IMG/VR virus record: IMGVR_UViG_3300036818_000041 | Coordinates: 1-47,448 of that record | Source of the DNA: a virus | Reading direction: 5' to 3' (one strand) | Length of the DNA: 47,448 bases | Shown here: positions 30,269-38,472 of the stretch, one piece after another | Layout of the letters: every line of letters starts with the position of its first letter | Position numbering within the stretch: the first letter of the stretch is position 1 | Notes under the pieces: model-generated | What the model was told of the DNA's origin: nothing | The model's input: the letters and a program-made list of their open reading frames with translations, nothing else | The model's database searches: none | Position numbers and translations under genes: made by a program

Positions 30269-30564
30269 CAGAGCATCGCCATGCTCTCGTAGAACTGATG
30301 CAGCTGCTCGATGTAGGCATCCTGAGCCTCCAGGAGACGGTCACCGCTGCGGTCGTGCCTGTACTGAGTCTGGGCCCTGATGTAGTCCCGCTGCGCCTTC
30401 ATGACGATCTCGACAGGCGACAGACTGTGACTGGAACGATTCGGAGTGGACAGATCCATCTCACTCACGTTCATGGTCTTGTTCGGCGTTTCGATGACCG
30501 GACGAGGCGGAGCATTCTTCGCAGCGTCACGGGCTGCGTCTTCGATAGGCATGTGATTACTCAC
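30268..30564 (-). CDS. Small helical hypothetical protein
   Basis: A 98-residue protein with GTG start at 30564 preceded by AAGGAG. The N-terminal 50 residues are polar and Pro/Asn/Ser-rich; the second half is a continuous helix (VEIVMKAQRDYIRAQTQYRH, RLLEAQDAYIEQLHQFYESM), perhaps a coiled coil. It ends one base into the next gene (the putative ssDNA-binding protein), suggesting coupled translation and possibly a physical partnership. No family recognised. Confidence 0.6.
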   Translation of the reverse strand: MSNHMPIEDAARDAAKNAPPRPVIETPNKTMNVSEMDLSTPNRSSHSLSPVEIVMKAQRDYIRAQTQYRHDRSGDRLLEAQDAYIEQLHQFYESMAML

Positions 30565-30611
30565 TAACTTTCTCCTTGTAGGTTCTCTTGCAAGCAGCGC
30601 GTTGCTCGAAG

Positions 30612-30767
30612 TTACTTCTTTTTCTTCTCTTCGTTCTTGATCTTCTTCTGGGTTTTCTTGAGCGCTTCTTCCTTATCTTTCTTAGAGATGATGCCTGTCT
30701 GCCTGATGGCTTCTTTCTTCAGCTCTTTCCGCAGCTGCTCTTCGAGGTCTTTGTCTTCATCACTCAT
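30612..30767 (-). CDS. Small highly charged Lys/Glu-rich protein
   Basis: A 51-residue protein, MSDEDKDLEEQLRKELKKEA at the start and a Lys-rich end (KIKNEEKKKK), with TGIISKKDKEEALKKT between. Almost entirely Lys/Glu helix. It begins within GGGAATTCCCAATG at 30767. Such tiny charged proteins are common in phage early regions and may bind DNA or host proteins. A short TTG-initiated frame of 27 codons (30760-30843) precedes and overlaps it, but has no ribosome site and is not called. Confidence 0.55.
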   Translation of the reverse strand: MSDEDKDLEEQLRKELKKEAIRQTGIISKKDKEEALKKTQKKIKNEEKKKK

Positions 30768-30847
30768 TGGGAATTCCTAGAATGTCGTTGATCAACTGCT
30801 GCTCCCTGAGTTTCGCTTCTTCTGTCTGAGGTCCTTCGAGCAAGACG

Positions 30848-31141
30848 TCAGCCCGGCACTTCGGCCGAGTCTTCTCCGAGCGCGATCTGGACGTTGTCGA
30901 ACTTCTTGTACGCGTCGAGATACGCTTTTTCTTTGTCCCCATCGTATGTCACCTCGTAGTACATCTGGTCGGGGAGAGTGGTACTTATCAGGCACTTCCA
31001 GTTCTGCAGAGTCTTTGAGAACCAGACCACGTAGACGTTGCCGAAATCGAACTTAGGAGCAGGATCCGATTTGTCGAAATGCGCCATGACGTATTCGAAG
31101 ACGAGTTCCCTGGCCCTGAGCTGAGGGTCCTTCCACCACAT
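30848..31141 (-). CDS. DUF6275 family protein, copy 2
   Basis: A 97-residue protein: ARELVFEYVMAHFDKSD, VYVVWFSKTLQNWKCLISTT, YYEVTYDGDKEKAYLDAYKK, FDNVQIALGE. This is the DUF6275 pattern (VYxVWFxKTLxNWKxLxST...YEVTYxGDKxxAYLDxYxK). The paralog at 40413-40760 shares the same blocks with a longer N-terminus. The fold is unknown to me; the YEVTYNG motif suggests a small beta sheet. Encoded in the cluster of small early genes, 1 nt away from its neighbour. Confidence 0.8.
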   Translation of the reverse strand: MWWKDPQLRARELVFEYVMAHFDKSDPAPKFDFGNVYVVWFSKTLQNWKCLISTTLPDQMYYEVTYDGDKEKAYLDAYKKFDNVQIALGEDSAEVPG

Positions 31142-31142
31142 G

Positions 31143-31355
31143 TTACTTCCTCCGGTAGAACTTCTTCATTACCAGTCGATTACACCACCGGCAACGCTTC
31201 GAGTGCCCGGTCGTCATCGCTTCAATTATCGTCTCTCTTTCCCAGAAAGCGTGCTGGCGGAAAAGACAGAGAATGTTCACGAACGGCCAGGCGATGCTGT
31301 AACGGAGTTCCTTCCAGAATTTCTCCCGGTGGAGTTTTCTGGTCAGAGTGTCCAT
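31143..31355 (-). CDS. Small basic protein with CxxC motif
   Basis: A 70-residue protein. ATG at 31355 shares a base with the preceding stop (TAATG), so the longer frame to 31406 is rejected. Sequence: REKFWKELRYSIAWPFVNIL with a short hydrophobic segment (AWPFVNILCLF, residues 19-29), then TTGHSKRCRWCNRLVMKKFY, where CRWC could bind a metal. It may associate with the membrane. Family not recognised. Confidence 0.6.
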   Translation of the reverse strand: MDTLTRKLHREKFWKELRYSIAWPFVNILCLFRQHAFWERETIIEAMTTGHSKRCRWCNRLVMKKFYRRK

Positions 31356-31540
31356 TATCTCTCCTTCATGCCCACCGCTCTGAGCGACTTGACTGCGCCA
31401 TGCCAATTGATCTGGCCATAGACAATCGTATCGTCTGCCACTTCCATCTGATCGAGAGCAGTCAGGAACAGTTTCAGATCCGCGATCGTCATTCCGCTCT
31501 TGTCAGCAGCTGTCACTTTGGCGAACTTGCCAATGTTCAT
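31355..31540 (-). CDS. Small conserved phage protein
   Basis: A 61-residue protein: VTAADKSGMTIADLKLFLTA, LDQMEVADDTIVYGQINWHG, AVKSLRAVGMKER. The IADLKLFLxALDQMxVADDTxVxGxINW phrasing occurs in small phage proteins of unknown function, some with a DD-type helix-strand layout. Start ATG at 31540; ends coupled to the next gene. No function can be assigned. Confidence 0.6.
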   Translation of the reverse strand: MNIGKFAKVTAADKSGMTIADLKLFLTALDQMEVADDTIVYGQINWHGAVKSLRAVGMKER

Positions 31541-31553
31541 GATGTCCCCTGAG

Positions 31554-31661
31554 TTACTTCTTTTTGGCTGCGAGCTTTGCCATAGCCCTGGCGAGCTGGG
31601 CGAGCTTCGACTTCTTCTTCAGCCGCCTGCGCCTGGCATGCGACGTCTCCTTCTTGCTCAT
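31554..31661 (-). CDS. Tiny Lys/Arg-rich protein
   Basis: A 35-residue frame: MSKKETSHARRRRLKKKSKL, then AQLARAMAKLAAKKK. AGGAGAG precedes the ATG at 31661, and it sits in the operon between the papain-like gene and the 61-residue gene, 8-13 nt from each. A strongly basic peptide that might bind nucleic acid. It is called on spacing, ribosome site and composition rather than homology. Confidence 0.5.
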   Translation of the reverse strand: MSKKETSHARRRRLKKKSKLAQLARAMAKLAAKKK

Positions 31662-31669
31662 TGTCTCTC

Positions 31670-32242
31670 CTAAGGCCAGATCGGTTTGGCTCCTCGCTCG
31701 AGAAGCCGGTATGCGAGATCGGACGGCTTCACATCTCCCGGCCAGCGGTTGTCAGTGAAGATGTGCTCGTCCGACTGATCCCATGCGTAGTCCACTGCCT
31801 GGCTGCAGATGTCCTCACGGCTGTCGTTGATGTAGGTTTTGAGACCTGGCACGTTGACGTGGTAATGGTGCAGTGTCAAAGCTCCGTAGGTGAGCCAACC
31901 GTACTTGTGCCCCTTGAGTGTTCGTGCTGTCGCGACGATCTTCGGCCGGTTCTCCGGCTTCGGTACGATCACGCCGGTCGACCACATGATCAGAGCGTTC
32001 TGGTAGTGGTACGGCACTTCGACCTGGCCGTTGCCGCCTTCTTCGAGCAGCATGACGCCGTCCGGACCCACCTGACTCACAAGCCCGGCATGCTCGAACT
32101 CAGTCGCAAGGTCGAGATACTTGGGCGGTATGTCTTCCTTGTCGATCCGCTCGAAGAACTGGATCAGCGTGCCGATCTCATGTCCGCCGGTCGTCACGAA
32201 GAAGTCGCCAGGCTTGATGCCGAGTGCGAGGTTGCCGCTCAT
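31670..32242 (-). CDS. Permuted NlpC/P60 (YiiX-like) papain-fold protein
   Basis: A 190-residue protein; ATG at 32242 overlaps the preceding stop (ATGA), so the longer frame is rejected. It opens with IKPGDFFVTTGGHEIGTLIQ, then ATEFEHAGLVSQVGPDGVML, with His 51 in EHAGLV and Glu 67/68 in LLEEGG, and a late Cys 146 in EDICSQAVDYAWDQ. His before Cys is the circularly permuted order of the YiiX/LRAT-like NlpC/P60 superfamily. Possible roles are cleavage of peptide or acyl links in cell-wall or lipid substrates. It sits among early genes rather than lysis genes, so a role in takeover is as likely as lysis. Confidence 0.6.
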   Translation of the reverse strand: MSGNLALGIKPGDFFVTTGGHEIGTLIQFFERIDKEDIPPKYLDLATEFEHAGLVSQVGPDGVMLLEEGGNGQVEVPYHYQNALIMWSTGVIVPKPENRPKIVATARTLKGHKYGWLTYGALTLHHYHVNVPGLKTYINDSREDICSQAVDYAWDQSDEHIFTDNRWPGDVKPSDLAYRLLERGAKPIWP

Positions 32243-32400
32243 CCCCTGATCTCCATAACACCGTGGCCGTTGAAGCTGAGACACCTCTCGGTCGGATGAT
32301 CGCTGATCTCCGAGCCGCACTTGCAGAACAGCAGCACCCTGATGTTCTTGATCAGGTCATCCTTGAACCTGGTCGGGGTAATTACTACGTCTTTTGCCAT
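32239..32400 (-). CDS. Small Cys-containing protein
   Basis: A 53-residue frame: MAKDVVITPTRFKDDLIKNI, RVLLFCKCGSEISDHPTERC, LSFNGHGVMEIRG. Cys residues at CKCG and TERC, plus His, could form a small zinc site. ATG at 32400; the stop overlaps the next start by 4 nt (ATGA), which supports the call. Located directly downstream of the polymerase gene. Confidence 0.55.
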   Translation of the reverse strand: MAKDVVITPTRFKDDLIKNIRVLLFCKCGSEISDHPTERCLSFNGHGVMEIRG

Positions 32401-32408
32401 GTCATTCC

Positions 32409-35400
32409 CTAATCCCTGAATTGCTCGATGTCCCCGAACTTGCTGATGTTCTTGATCGCCGCGTCGACCAGCTTCCGGAAGTAATCCAGATCGATAGTGT
32501 CTTCAAGTCCGAGATTCCGGACCGTGACAGCTTCTCTCCAGAAGTAACCCTTCGTACCGCTCGCCGAATGAAACTCGCCATCCTTCCCGCGAAGAAGTAT
32601 GCCCCCTCCGGTCCCTTCTCGAACAGGAACAAACGAGCCAGAACGGCCCACGAAATGTGGCTCTCCATCTCCGAAATCGAGATAGAGCGCGGCAGTGACA
32701 GTTTTGGTTTCACAGTAATCCTTGAATTCAATAGGCTCCCCACTGAACAAAGTCTTGAAGACGAACGGATGCTGGAACTGCGCCCCTGTGGCCGTCCAAA
32801 TACCGTCTTCTTTCTTGGCGACGTAGACCGCATCATTGACAAGGCAGAATTTCTTGTACGTGCACTCATGTTCGAAGTCGTACCCGTACTTCTGCCCAAA
32901 GTTGATGACGTAATCGATGATCTCCTGGGTTGCCTCAGGGATCTTGATCGAATCTGTCTTGATGTGGACGACCTTGAAGCCTTGCTCTTGCACTGCTTCC
33001 TTCAGGTCGACCATGAACAGAGCACCACGCTTGGCGACGATGTTGTCTTTGTTGCGAACGTCCCGGAACGGATTCGGGAAACTGGCTGATGTCAGCCCGT
33101 AGACGATGTTGATTGCCAGCTTGAGTGCATCTGCGAGTGCTGCTGCATTGTCCGCTGTATCGAGATAGGGACTGAGTTTTCCGCCGAGCATTCGCCGAGC
33201 TGAATCGTAATCCTTGCGCTTGATTGCAATCCTTGCTGCTTTGAGGTCCGAATAATTCTTCGTATAAGGGCCAAACAAAGACAGCTTCTCGATTGTTGTA
33301 GGATGCATCGAGGCAATATCGAGCACCGCCACATCGGTATAGATTCCTGGTTCGGCATAGACGTAACCTCCTTCGCCGGTCTCCTCGCCCTTGTAGGTGC
33401 TTTTGCCGTAATCGAAAATGTATCCCGGGAACTCCTTGGAGAGGTCGGTATAAACGAAGTCGCGCTGTGGGTCTCTCTCGTCACCGAAGATGATCTTTGC
33501 TGCGTGCCGCTGAGTTGTGTCGTTGACTCGCAGACCGCTCAATTCGGCGAGGATCTGCCTGGCGACGTAGTCCTGCATCCGGTCTTCGAAGACTTGCTCG
33601 AGTGTGACGACGTCGTTGCAGCAGTAGTCCACGACTCGTTCCCACATAGCAGGATCGACTGGCTCATCCCAGGGCAGGTTGAGCTCTTCGTGATTTAGGC
33701 CCAAGTCGATCTGGAACTTCTTGAGCCCTTGCTTGACACTGGAGAAATCCCAGACGTCAGCGTATGACAAGTTGTACGCATCGCCGAACATCCCGGCCTT
33801 CTCACCGGCAACCACTCTCTGACTGAGCAGGAACAAGTCATGCTCTTTGTAACCCATGATCCGGGCATAGAGAATATGATTGTCGTAGCGCCGGTTGTTG
33901 AACCCGACGAGATTCATATGCGTGAGTTCTTCGATCTGCTTGCTGCCCGGATTGATCATCCTGACAATGTCGGCATCTCCGCGGTACTTCCAGCAGACCA
34001 CGAAGAGGTTCGGGTACACCTCAGTGTCGAAGAACACCAGCCGGTCATCCTTGGGTGCCACCGGCTCGGGATTGTGCGCCACAGCCTCTGAAGCGAACTT
34101 CATCGACATGACCTGCTTGACGCAATAGACCGACTGATTGGTCGATCCGTTGGCAAAGGCCAGTACACGGCCTCGCAAGTCGGTCACGTCATACTGCATC
34201 CCTGAGTTCCATGCATCCTCAAGGACCTTCCAGATGAAGTCGATACTGGGCTTTGTTCCTGGGTGAATCTCCTTCCGCAGATTTCGCTGGATCAGGTCAC
34301 GCAGAGCCCTCTCACTCCGCATGGTTTCAGAGTCAAGCACACGCTTCTCCTTTAGCGGCAGACCGCTGTTGAGAGTCGCGACAGGAACATCGTTGCAGGT
34401 CGTCAGTTTCCGCCTCAGTGAAGCGTCATCTGGAAACGTCTTGACCTCAATCCCAGGGCTGTAACTGTGACTCAGCTCTGAGACGTCCCCATCGTAGACA
34501 TAGTGAAGATGAATGCCTGCACCGCTCTGACTGAATTCCGCGTATGTCGGTGGCCACTTACTAGCAGCCTCGAGGTTCAGAGCCAGATTCTTCTGACCGT
34601 CATCATCCCTCAGATCGAAATCGATGACTATGTACTGCAGGTTCAGTTTGACGAAGTGGAGTTTCGACGTGTCAAGCTCCGCCAATGTGGTTTTGACTTT
34701 GGCCCAGGACTTTCCTGGCTTGCCATCGTCTGTTGCGTACTGAGCCGGCTGCCCTGCGAGCAACCCATCAAGAAGTGATTCCTGGCACTCCATCTCAAGG
34801 GACGGAGGAGGTTTGTCCGGTGGTGGGGTTATTCCTAGCTTCTCCACCTTGAATTCGGTGTACAGATTGGTAACCTGCACGCCATCGACTCTGCCTCTCT
34901 CAGAGAAGTGATTGAAATAGTTCCTGAGCTCATCCCGGAACTTTCCCAAGTTGAGCCGCCACTCGTATCCGCCTTCGTCGCAGAACGCCTTGTAGAGTCC
35001 CCAGGCCTGCTTGAGAGTTGTCCCATCTTGCTGCCTGTAGAGCTCGTAGTTCTCCGTCAGATAGTTGTAGAACATGTCGGTTCTGATGATCATGTCCGTT
35101 GGCCGGTACATCGAGTATCTGTTGGGCCCGAGCGACCGGTAGATCTCCAGGCAGTAGTGAGCAATAGCGCCGAGTTCGAAGTTGATCCCGTGCTTCATTG
35201 CCTCGTATTCACTGGACGACAGCGTATTGCCTGTCGGATGCACATCGATGAGACGCCTGATGATTCCTGATTTGGCATCTGTGATCTTTACCGACTGGTT
35301 TGTGCCGATGAAGAGCAAAGCGTTGACCCGGCCGGTGTACGGCGCCTTATACTTCTCGTTGATGATAATCTCCTCGTGAGAGACTATCGAGTTGAGCCTT

Positions 35401-36110
35401 GTGTTGTCGTCAATCTTTGACAAGTCGCCGTCATGCTGAATTGCCACCAGCGGATTGGTCTTGAATGACTCAGTGGCAAACGCGTTGGTTGTTCCGGTCA
35501 GGGCTTTCGCATCGAACGTCGCGGTGTAACCCTCGAAGAGCTTGCTCAGGATGTTCAGGAACGTCGACTTGCCCGTCCCGGCCTCTCCATACAAGACAAA
35601 GAACTTTTGCACGTTCTTCGAGTCACCTGCAACGATCGAGCCGATCGCCCATTCCAGCTTCTCTCGCTCATGTGGAGCGTAAAGCACGCTCATCATCCGA
35701 TCATACGCCGCGATCGAGCCTTCTTTCAGCGAATATGACAAGCGCTTTGAACTGTGATCTCCTTTCTTCGGCGGTGTGTCTGAGAATGCCAGGACTCCAT
35801 CCAGCTGCTCATGCGAACTGGGCAAGTTAACACAGTAACTCTTGAAGTCTTTCCATGAATTGCTCTTAAAGCTGCTGAGACTCCGGACCACGACAGGTCC
35901 TTCAAGTTTCTCAGCGCGGGCATACAGACTAGCATCGACAAGACGCTGAACTGTGAACTCGTCGGTAGACCACAGTCCTGCTTCTTCGTCCCACACCGCA
36001 TAAAAGGAACCGCCACGAACCATCAGGTCATGCGCCTTTCGGACGATAAAGTCCGGGTAAAGCTCAATTCCGGTCTTCGTCGGCCTCTCCCTGACCTGAT
36101 AGAAGTCCAT
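32409..36110 (-). CDS. SF3 helicase - primase-like domain - family B DNA polymerase fusion
   Basis: A 1233-residue replication polypeptide. Residues 1-425: SF3 helicase, Walker A GEAGTGKST (175-183), LVAIQHDGD (221-229), sensor FIGTNQS, arginines in GIIRRLIDV. Residues 440-600: AEP/prim-pol-like motifs YIVIDFDL (Asp 497/499), SGAGIHLHYVYDGD (His 534), GIEVKTF. Residues 690-840: 3'-5' exonuclease motifs FFDTEVYP (Asp 695, Glu 697), VGFNNRRYDNHIL, YCCNDVVTLEQVF (Asp 833). Residues 914-1090: polymerase, GGYVYAEPGIY, motif A VLDIASMHP (Asp 931), motif B KLAINIVYG (997-1005), motif C IKTDSI (Asp 1053), then TYKKF. Motif C has Lys in place of the usual first Asp of DTDS. Domain activities follow from the motifs; the order, helicase first, is unusual. 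Confidence 0.9.
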   Translation of the reverse strand: MDFYQVRERPTKTGIELYPDFIVRKAHDLMVRGGSFYAVWDEEAGLWSTDEFTVQRLVDASLYARAEKLEGPVVVRSLSSFKSNSWKDFKSYCVNLPSSHEQLDGVLAFSDTPPKKGDHSSKRLSYSLKEGSIAAYDRMMSVLYAPHEREKLEWAIGSIVAGDSKNVQKFFVLYGEAGTGKSTFLNILSKLFEGYTATFDAKALTGTTNAFATESFKTNPLVAIQHDGDLSKIDDNTRLNSIVSHEEIIINEKYKAPYTGRVNALLFIGTNQSVKITDAKSGIIRRLIDVHPTGNTLSSSEYEAMKHGINFELGAIAHYCLEIYRSLGPNRYSMYRPTDMIIRTDMFYNYLTENYELYRQQDGTTLKQAWGLYKAFCDEGGYEWRLNLGKFRDELRNYFNHFSERGRVDGVQVTNLYTEFKVEKLGITPPPDKPPPSLEMECQESLLDGLLAGQPAQYATDDGKPGKSWAKVKTTLAELDTSKLHFVKLNLQYIVIDFDLRDDDGQKNLALNLEAASKWPPTYAEFSQSGAGIHLHYVYDGDVSELSHSYSPGIEVKTFPDDASLRRKLTTCNDVPVATLNSGLPLKEKRVLDSETMRSERALRDLIQRNLRKEIHPGTKPSIDFIWKVLEDAWNSGMQYDVTDLRGRVLAFANGSTNQSVYCVKQVMSMKFASEAVAHNPEPVAPKDDRLVFFDTEVYPNLFVVCWKYRGDADIVRMINPGSKQIEELTHMNLVGFNNRRYDNHILYARIMGYKEHDLFLLSQRVVAGEKAGMFGDAYNLSYADVWDFSSVKQGLKKFQIDLGLNHEELNLPWDEPVDPAMWERVVDYCCNDVVTLEQVFEDRMQDYVARQILAELSGLRVNDTTQRHAAKIIFGDERDPQRDFVYTDLSKEFPGYIFDYGKSTYKGEETGEGGYVYAEPGIYTDVAVLDIASMHPTTIEKLSLFGPYTKNYSDLKAARIAIKRKDYDSARRMLGGKLSPYLDTADNAAALADALKLAINIVYGLTSASFPNPFRDVRNKDNIVAKRGALFMVDLKEAVQEQGFKVVHIKTDSIKIPEATQEIIDYVINFGQKYGYDFEHECTYKKFCLVNDAVYVAKKEDGIWTATGAQFQHPFVFKTLFSGEPIEFKDYCETKTVTAALYLDFGDGEPHFVGRSGSFVPVREGTGGGILLRGKDGEFHSASGTKGYFWREAVTVRNLGLEDTIDLDYFRKLVDAAIKNISKFGDIEQFRD

Positions 36111-36131
36111 AGGTGTTCCTCCCTTGCATGG

Positions 36132-36695
36132 CTAGTACATTCCGTTTTCGGTCATGTATTCACCCATCTGATACCAGAGTTCTACTTCTCTCTGATCCTT
36201 GGATGGGTGTCTCAGCGGGAACAAGCCGCCTCTTCCGCTTTCGGTGTACTTCCGTTCACTGAATCTTCTGACAATCCTCTCGATCCCGGAGACGTTGGTC
36301 TTGTTCCGGCAGAACTCATCCGTGAAAGCCGAGAGCCGGAGATTCTGCAAGAACAGATAGAACATCTCCTTGCCCGGGATGTCGATCATGAACTCGGCTC
36401 GCAAAGCTAGTGCGATGAGCACTTCCAGAACACTCGCGTCGGGAAGAAGCAGGTCGATACGATCCAATTCGGATCCGCTGCCGACCCTCAGGAACTCATT
36501 ACGGAGTTCCGCTCCTTCCGCGACACGATTATCGTCATGCGGAACCAGCACTTCGAAGTCCACCTGGAACATAACCTGACACACCTGAGCATAACGACGT
36601 GGCACACCGTCAATTATGATCGGGCTGATCAGGCCATGCAACCAGGCAAAGTACGTCTCTGTGAGAGGATTCTCAGTGGGATCTGCTCGCATCAC
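36132..36695 (-). CDS. Conserved hypothetical phage protein
   Basis: A 187-residue protein upstream of the polymerase fusion. Segments: LTETYFAWLHGLISPIIIDG, VCQVMFQVDFEVLVPHDDNR, VAEGAELRNEFL, LLLPDASVLEVLIALALRAE, EMFYLFLQNLRLSAFTDE, RNKTNVSGIERIVRRFSERK, and a final WYQMGEYMTENGMY. I recall this layout from many Gram-positive-phage genomes, where it is encoded near replication genes; no function known to me. It overlaps the end of the previous gene by 4 nt. Confidence 0.65.
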   Translation of the reverse strand: MMRADPTENPLTETYFAWLHGLISPIIIDGVPRRYAQVCQVMFQVDFEVLVPHDDNRVAEGAELRNEFLRVGSGSELDRIDLLLPDASVLEVLIALALRAEFMIDIPGKEMFYLFLQNLRLSAFTDEFCRNKTNVSGIERIVRRFSERKYTESGRGGLFPLRHPSKDQREVELWYQMGEYMTENGMY

Positions 36696-37423
36696 TTCCC
36701 CCTGTTAGGCCGTCCATAGTTGAGGATCGCCTCCGCATATGAACGAGCATCGAGGACCACTTCAAAGTCGACCTCGAGTTCCTCGTTACGCACATAGCAG
36801 ATATGTGGATCCCCCGAAATGCCGCCGAAACTGAGTGGCGTGAGAGCTCCGACAATCTTGTGATGGTCGCGTATCGGCTGATCTTTCTCATCGACCAGGA
36901 CCTTGTCGCCGCCGTAGTAAGTGATGGTGATGTTTTGTGTACCGGGCGGTGTCTCAGAGAACTCAGCGAGGGAAATACGCCGAGGCTTGCCGTACGTGCG
37001 CTTCTTAGCTTCGACGAACAGATTTCGCTCATCCAGATCAGCCTGTTCCGCGAGCTCTTCCTCAGTCGGCAGACCCTCGAAGGGGTCTTGTGCTGTGGTG
37101 ACGTCAGCAGGCTTGACCTCGGCCTCGGTGCTGGCGCTTTCTCCCACGGTGGGCTCCCCGTCGTCTCCGTTATCACTTTCACCGGCCACGGTTGTGGGGA
37201 CAGGGCGACCGACATAAGACGATCCGGATTCGAGGAAAGCTTTGGCCCTGTCGTTGTAGTGCGACTTGGCCTTATTGACTTCCTCAGTGAGCCGTCGGTC
37301 AAGATCGGCCAGCAGAAGGCGACGGCAAAGCAGATAACCTGCAACACCGCCAGCAAGCAGACCAGCTCCGGCACCGAGTACTGTGGATTTAGCATCCAGT
37401 TTCAGTCCCTTCACGGCGATCAT
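36692..37423 (-). CDS. Membrane-anchored hypothetical protein
   Basis: A 243-residue protein. ATG at 37423 forms an ATGA overlap with the preceding stop; the longer frame to 37498 is rejected. The N-terminus has one membrane segment (STVLGAGAGLLAGGVAGYLL, residues 13-32) followed by a helical CRRLLLADLDRRLTEEVNKA. A Glu/Pro/Thr-rich linker follows (residues 60-130), then a conserved-looking domain: ISLAEFSETPPGTQNITI, TYYGGDKVLVDEKDQPI, FGGISGDPHICYVRNEELEV, DFEVVLDARSYAEAIL. It is next to the DUF6353 gene, which also has membrane segments, so they may act together at the cell membrane. Confidence 0.65.
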   Translation of the reverse strand: MIAVKGLKLDAKSTVLGAGAGLLAGGVAGYLLCRRLLLADLDRRLTEEVNKAKSHYNDRAKAFLESGSSYVGRPVPTTVAGESDNGDDGEPTVGESASTEAEVKPADVTTAQDPFEGLPTEEELAEQADLDERNLFVEAKKRTYGKPRRISLAEFSETPPGTQNITITYYGGDKVLVDEKDQPIRDHHKIVGALTPLSFGGISGDPHICYVRNEELEVDFEVVLDARSYAEAILNYGRPNRGK

Positions 37424-38286
37424 ATCTTGATCGGCCCGTCCACGTTGAAGTCGAGCATGACAGTGTGCTCGATTCCGTTGATGAATGCCCGATTGCACTC
37501 GTCACCAATGTTGTACAAGCCAAAATCCACATGGCCGTCGCCATTGCCGTTGAGCTTCCAGCCGACGATCTGGCCGGCCTGACTGCGCTCGAGACCCAGA
37601 GCCTCATAGACCTCGTTGAGGAATATGTAGCCATAGGCCTGCAGCCGGTCATTTGCCCAGTCCTGCTGGGATCGCAGGAAGAGCAAGTTGTACTCGGGCG
37701 TCTTCGTCCAGTTCCGGCTGCACTCATCGAAGAACCTGGCGTACGGAGACGGCAGCACGTCATCCATGTCGATGACTTCGCCGTCGTGCTCTTCGTCCGT
37801 CAGGTCGGCACAAGTCCGGACCTTCCGGTAGAGCTCGAGCTCCTTCTCTTCTCCCACCGCCTCGGCGACCCGGCGGCGATATGCCTTGAACCCTGCGTCC
37901 AGGGCCGTGTAGGCCGCGACCAGGCTTGCCTGACGCTTCAGCATCATGCCGTGTGCAGACACCACACAGACGATGGACGCCGAACCTGCCGCCAGCACCG
38001 GCCAGTAGAGCTCGGCCAGCTTCAGGCTGCTGCTGAGATAGACGTGAGCCAGAGCCTTCTGCTGCTCCCTGGGATCCTCGTCCTGAGAGGCGTTCTTGAC
38101 CTCTGTGATGTCCTTGGAGATCTCGGGCATGACGTCGACGGCCTTGGCGGTCGCCCTGATGGTGAGTGCGGTAGTGATCGCGAAACCGGCCACACCCGCA
38201 CCGGTCAGGATGGTTGGCGCATTCTTCTGCAAGAAGAACTTGCCCGAGCCAACGGCCCGTGTTGAAAGCAGTGAGAGATTCATCAC
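37420..38286 (-). CDS. DUF6353 family protein, copy 2
   Basis: A 288-residue protein. Near the N-terminus KNAPTILTGAGVAGFAITTA gives one membrane segment, and residues 91-116 (YWPVLAAGSASIVCVVSAHG) another. The middle is helical and charged (FKAYRRRVAEAVGEEKELEL). The C-terminus has PYARFFDECSRNWTKTPEYN, LQAYGYIFLNEVYEALGLER, GWKLNGNGDGHVDFGLYN. The paralog at 41021-41803 shares N-x-PTIL-x-GA-x-AG, the second segment and the FLNEVYEALG/YGFLGLG end region. DUF6353 proteins are of unknown function; the membrane segments suggest an inner-membrane location. Confidence 0.8.
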   Translation of the reverse strand: MMNLSLLSTRAVGSGKFFLQKNAPTILTGAGVAGFAITTALTIRATAKAVDVMPEISKDITEVKNASQDEDPREQQKALAHVYLSSSLKLAELYWPVLAAGSASIVCVVSAHGMMLKRQASLVAAYTALDAGFKAYRRRVAEAVGEEKELELYRKVRTCADLTDEEHDGEVIDMDDVLPSPYARFFDECSRNWTKTPEYNLLFLRSQQDWANDRLQAYGYIFLNEVYEALGLERSQAGQIVGWKLNGNGDGHVDFGLYNIGDECNRAFINGIEHTVMLDFNVDGPIKI

Positions 38287-38295
38287 ATTCCTTTT

Positions 38296-38472
38296 CTAAC
38301 CGAAGATTTTGTGACTGCGGATTTTGCTGTTTAGCCTGCGGCGAACTTTCTTTGGATCCTTCGAGTATTCGGTGCGTTTCCATCTGCCGCAACTGCATTC
38401 TGCAGCCATTCTGAACATCTGTCCCTGGCCTGCTTCGAGCGGACCTTTGGCGATTTTGTGACCTTTAGCCAT
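38296..38472 (-). CDS. Small basic Cys-containing protein
   Basis: A 58-residue protein: MAKGHKIAKGPLEAGQGQMF, RMAAECSCGRWKRTEYSKDP, then KKVRRRLNSKIRSHKIFG. CSCGRW suggests a small metal site and the C-terminus is very basic. ATG at 38472 shares one base with the stop of the lipoprotein gene (TGATG). Family not recognised; DNA binding is possible. Confidence 0.6.
   Translation of the reverse strand: MAKGHKIAKGPLEAGQGQMFRMAAECSCGRWKRTEYSKDPKKVRRRLNSKIRSHKIFG

Noticed and set aside
30760-30843. A 27-codon TTG-initiated frame between DUF6275 copy 2 and the Lys-rich protein
   Set aside because: No ribosome site and too short to judge.
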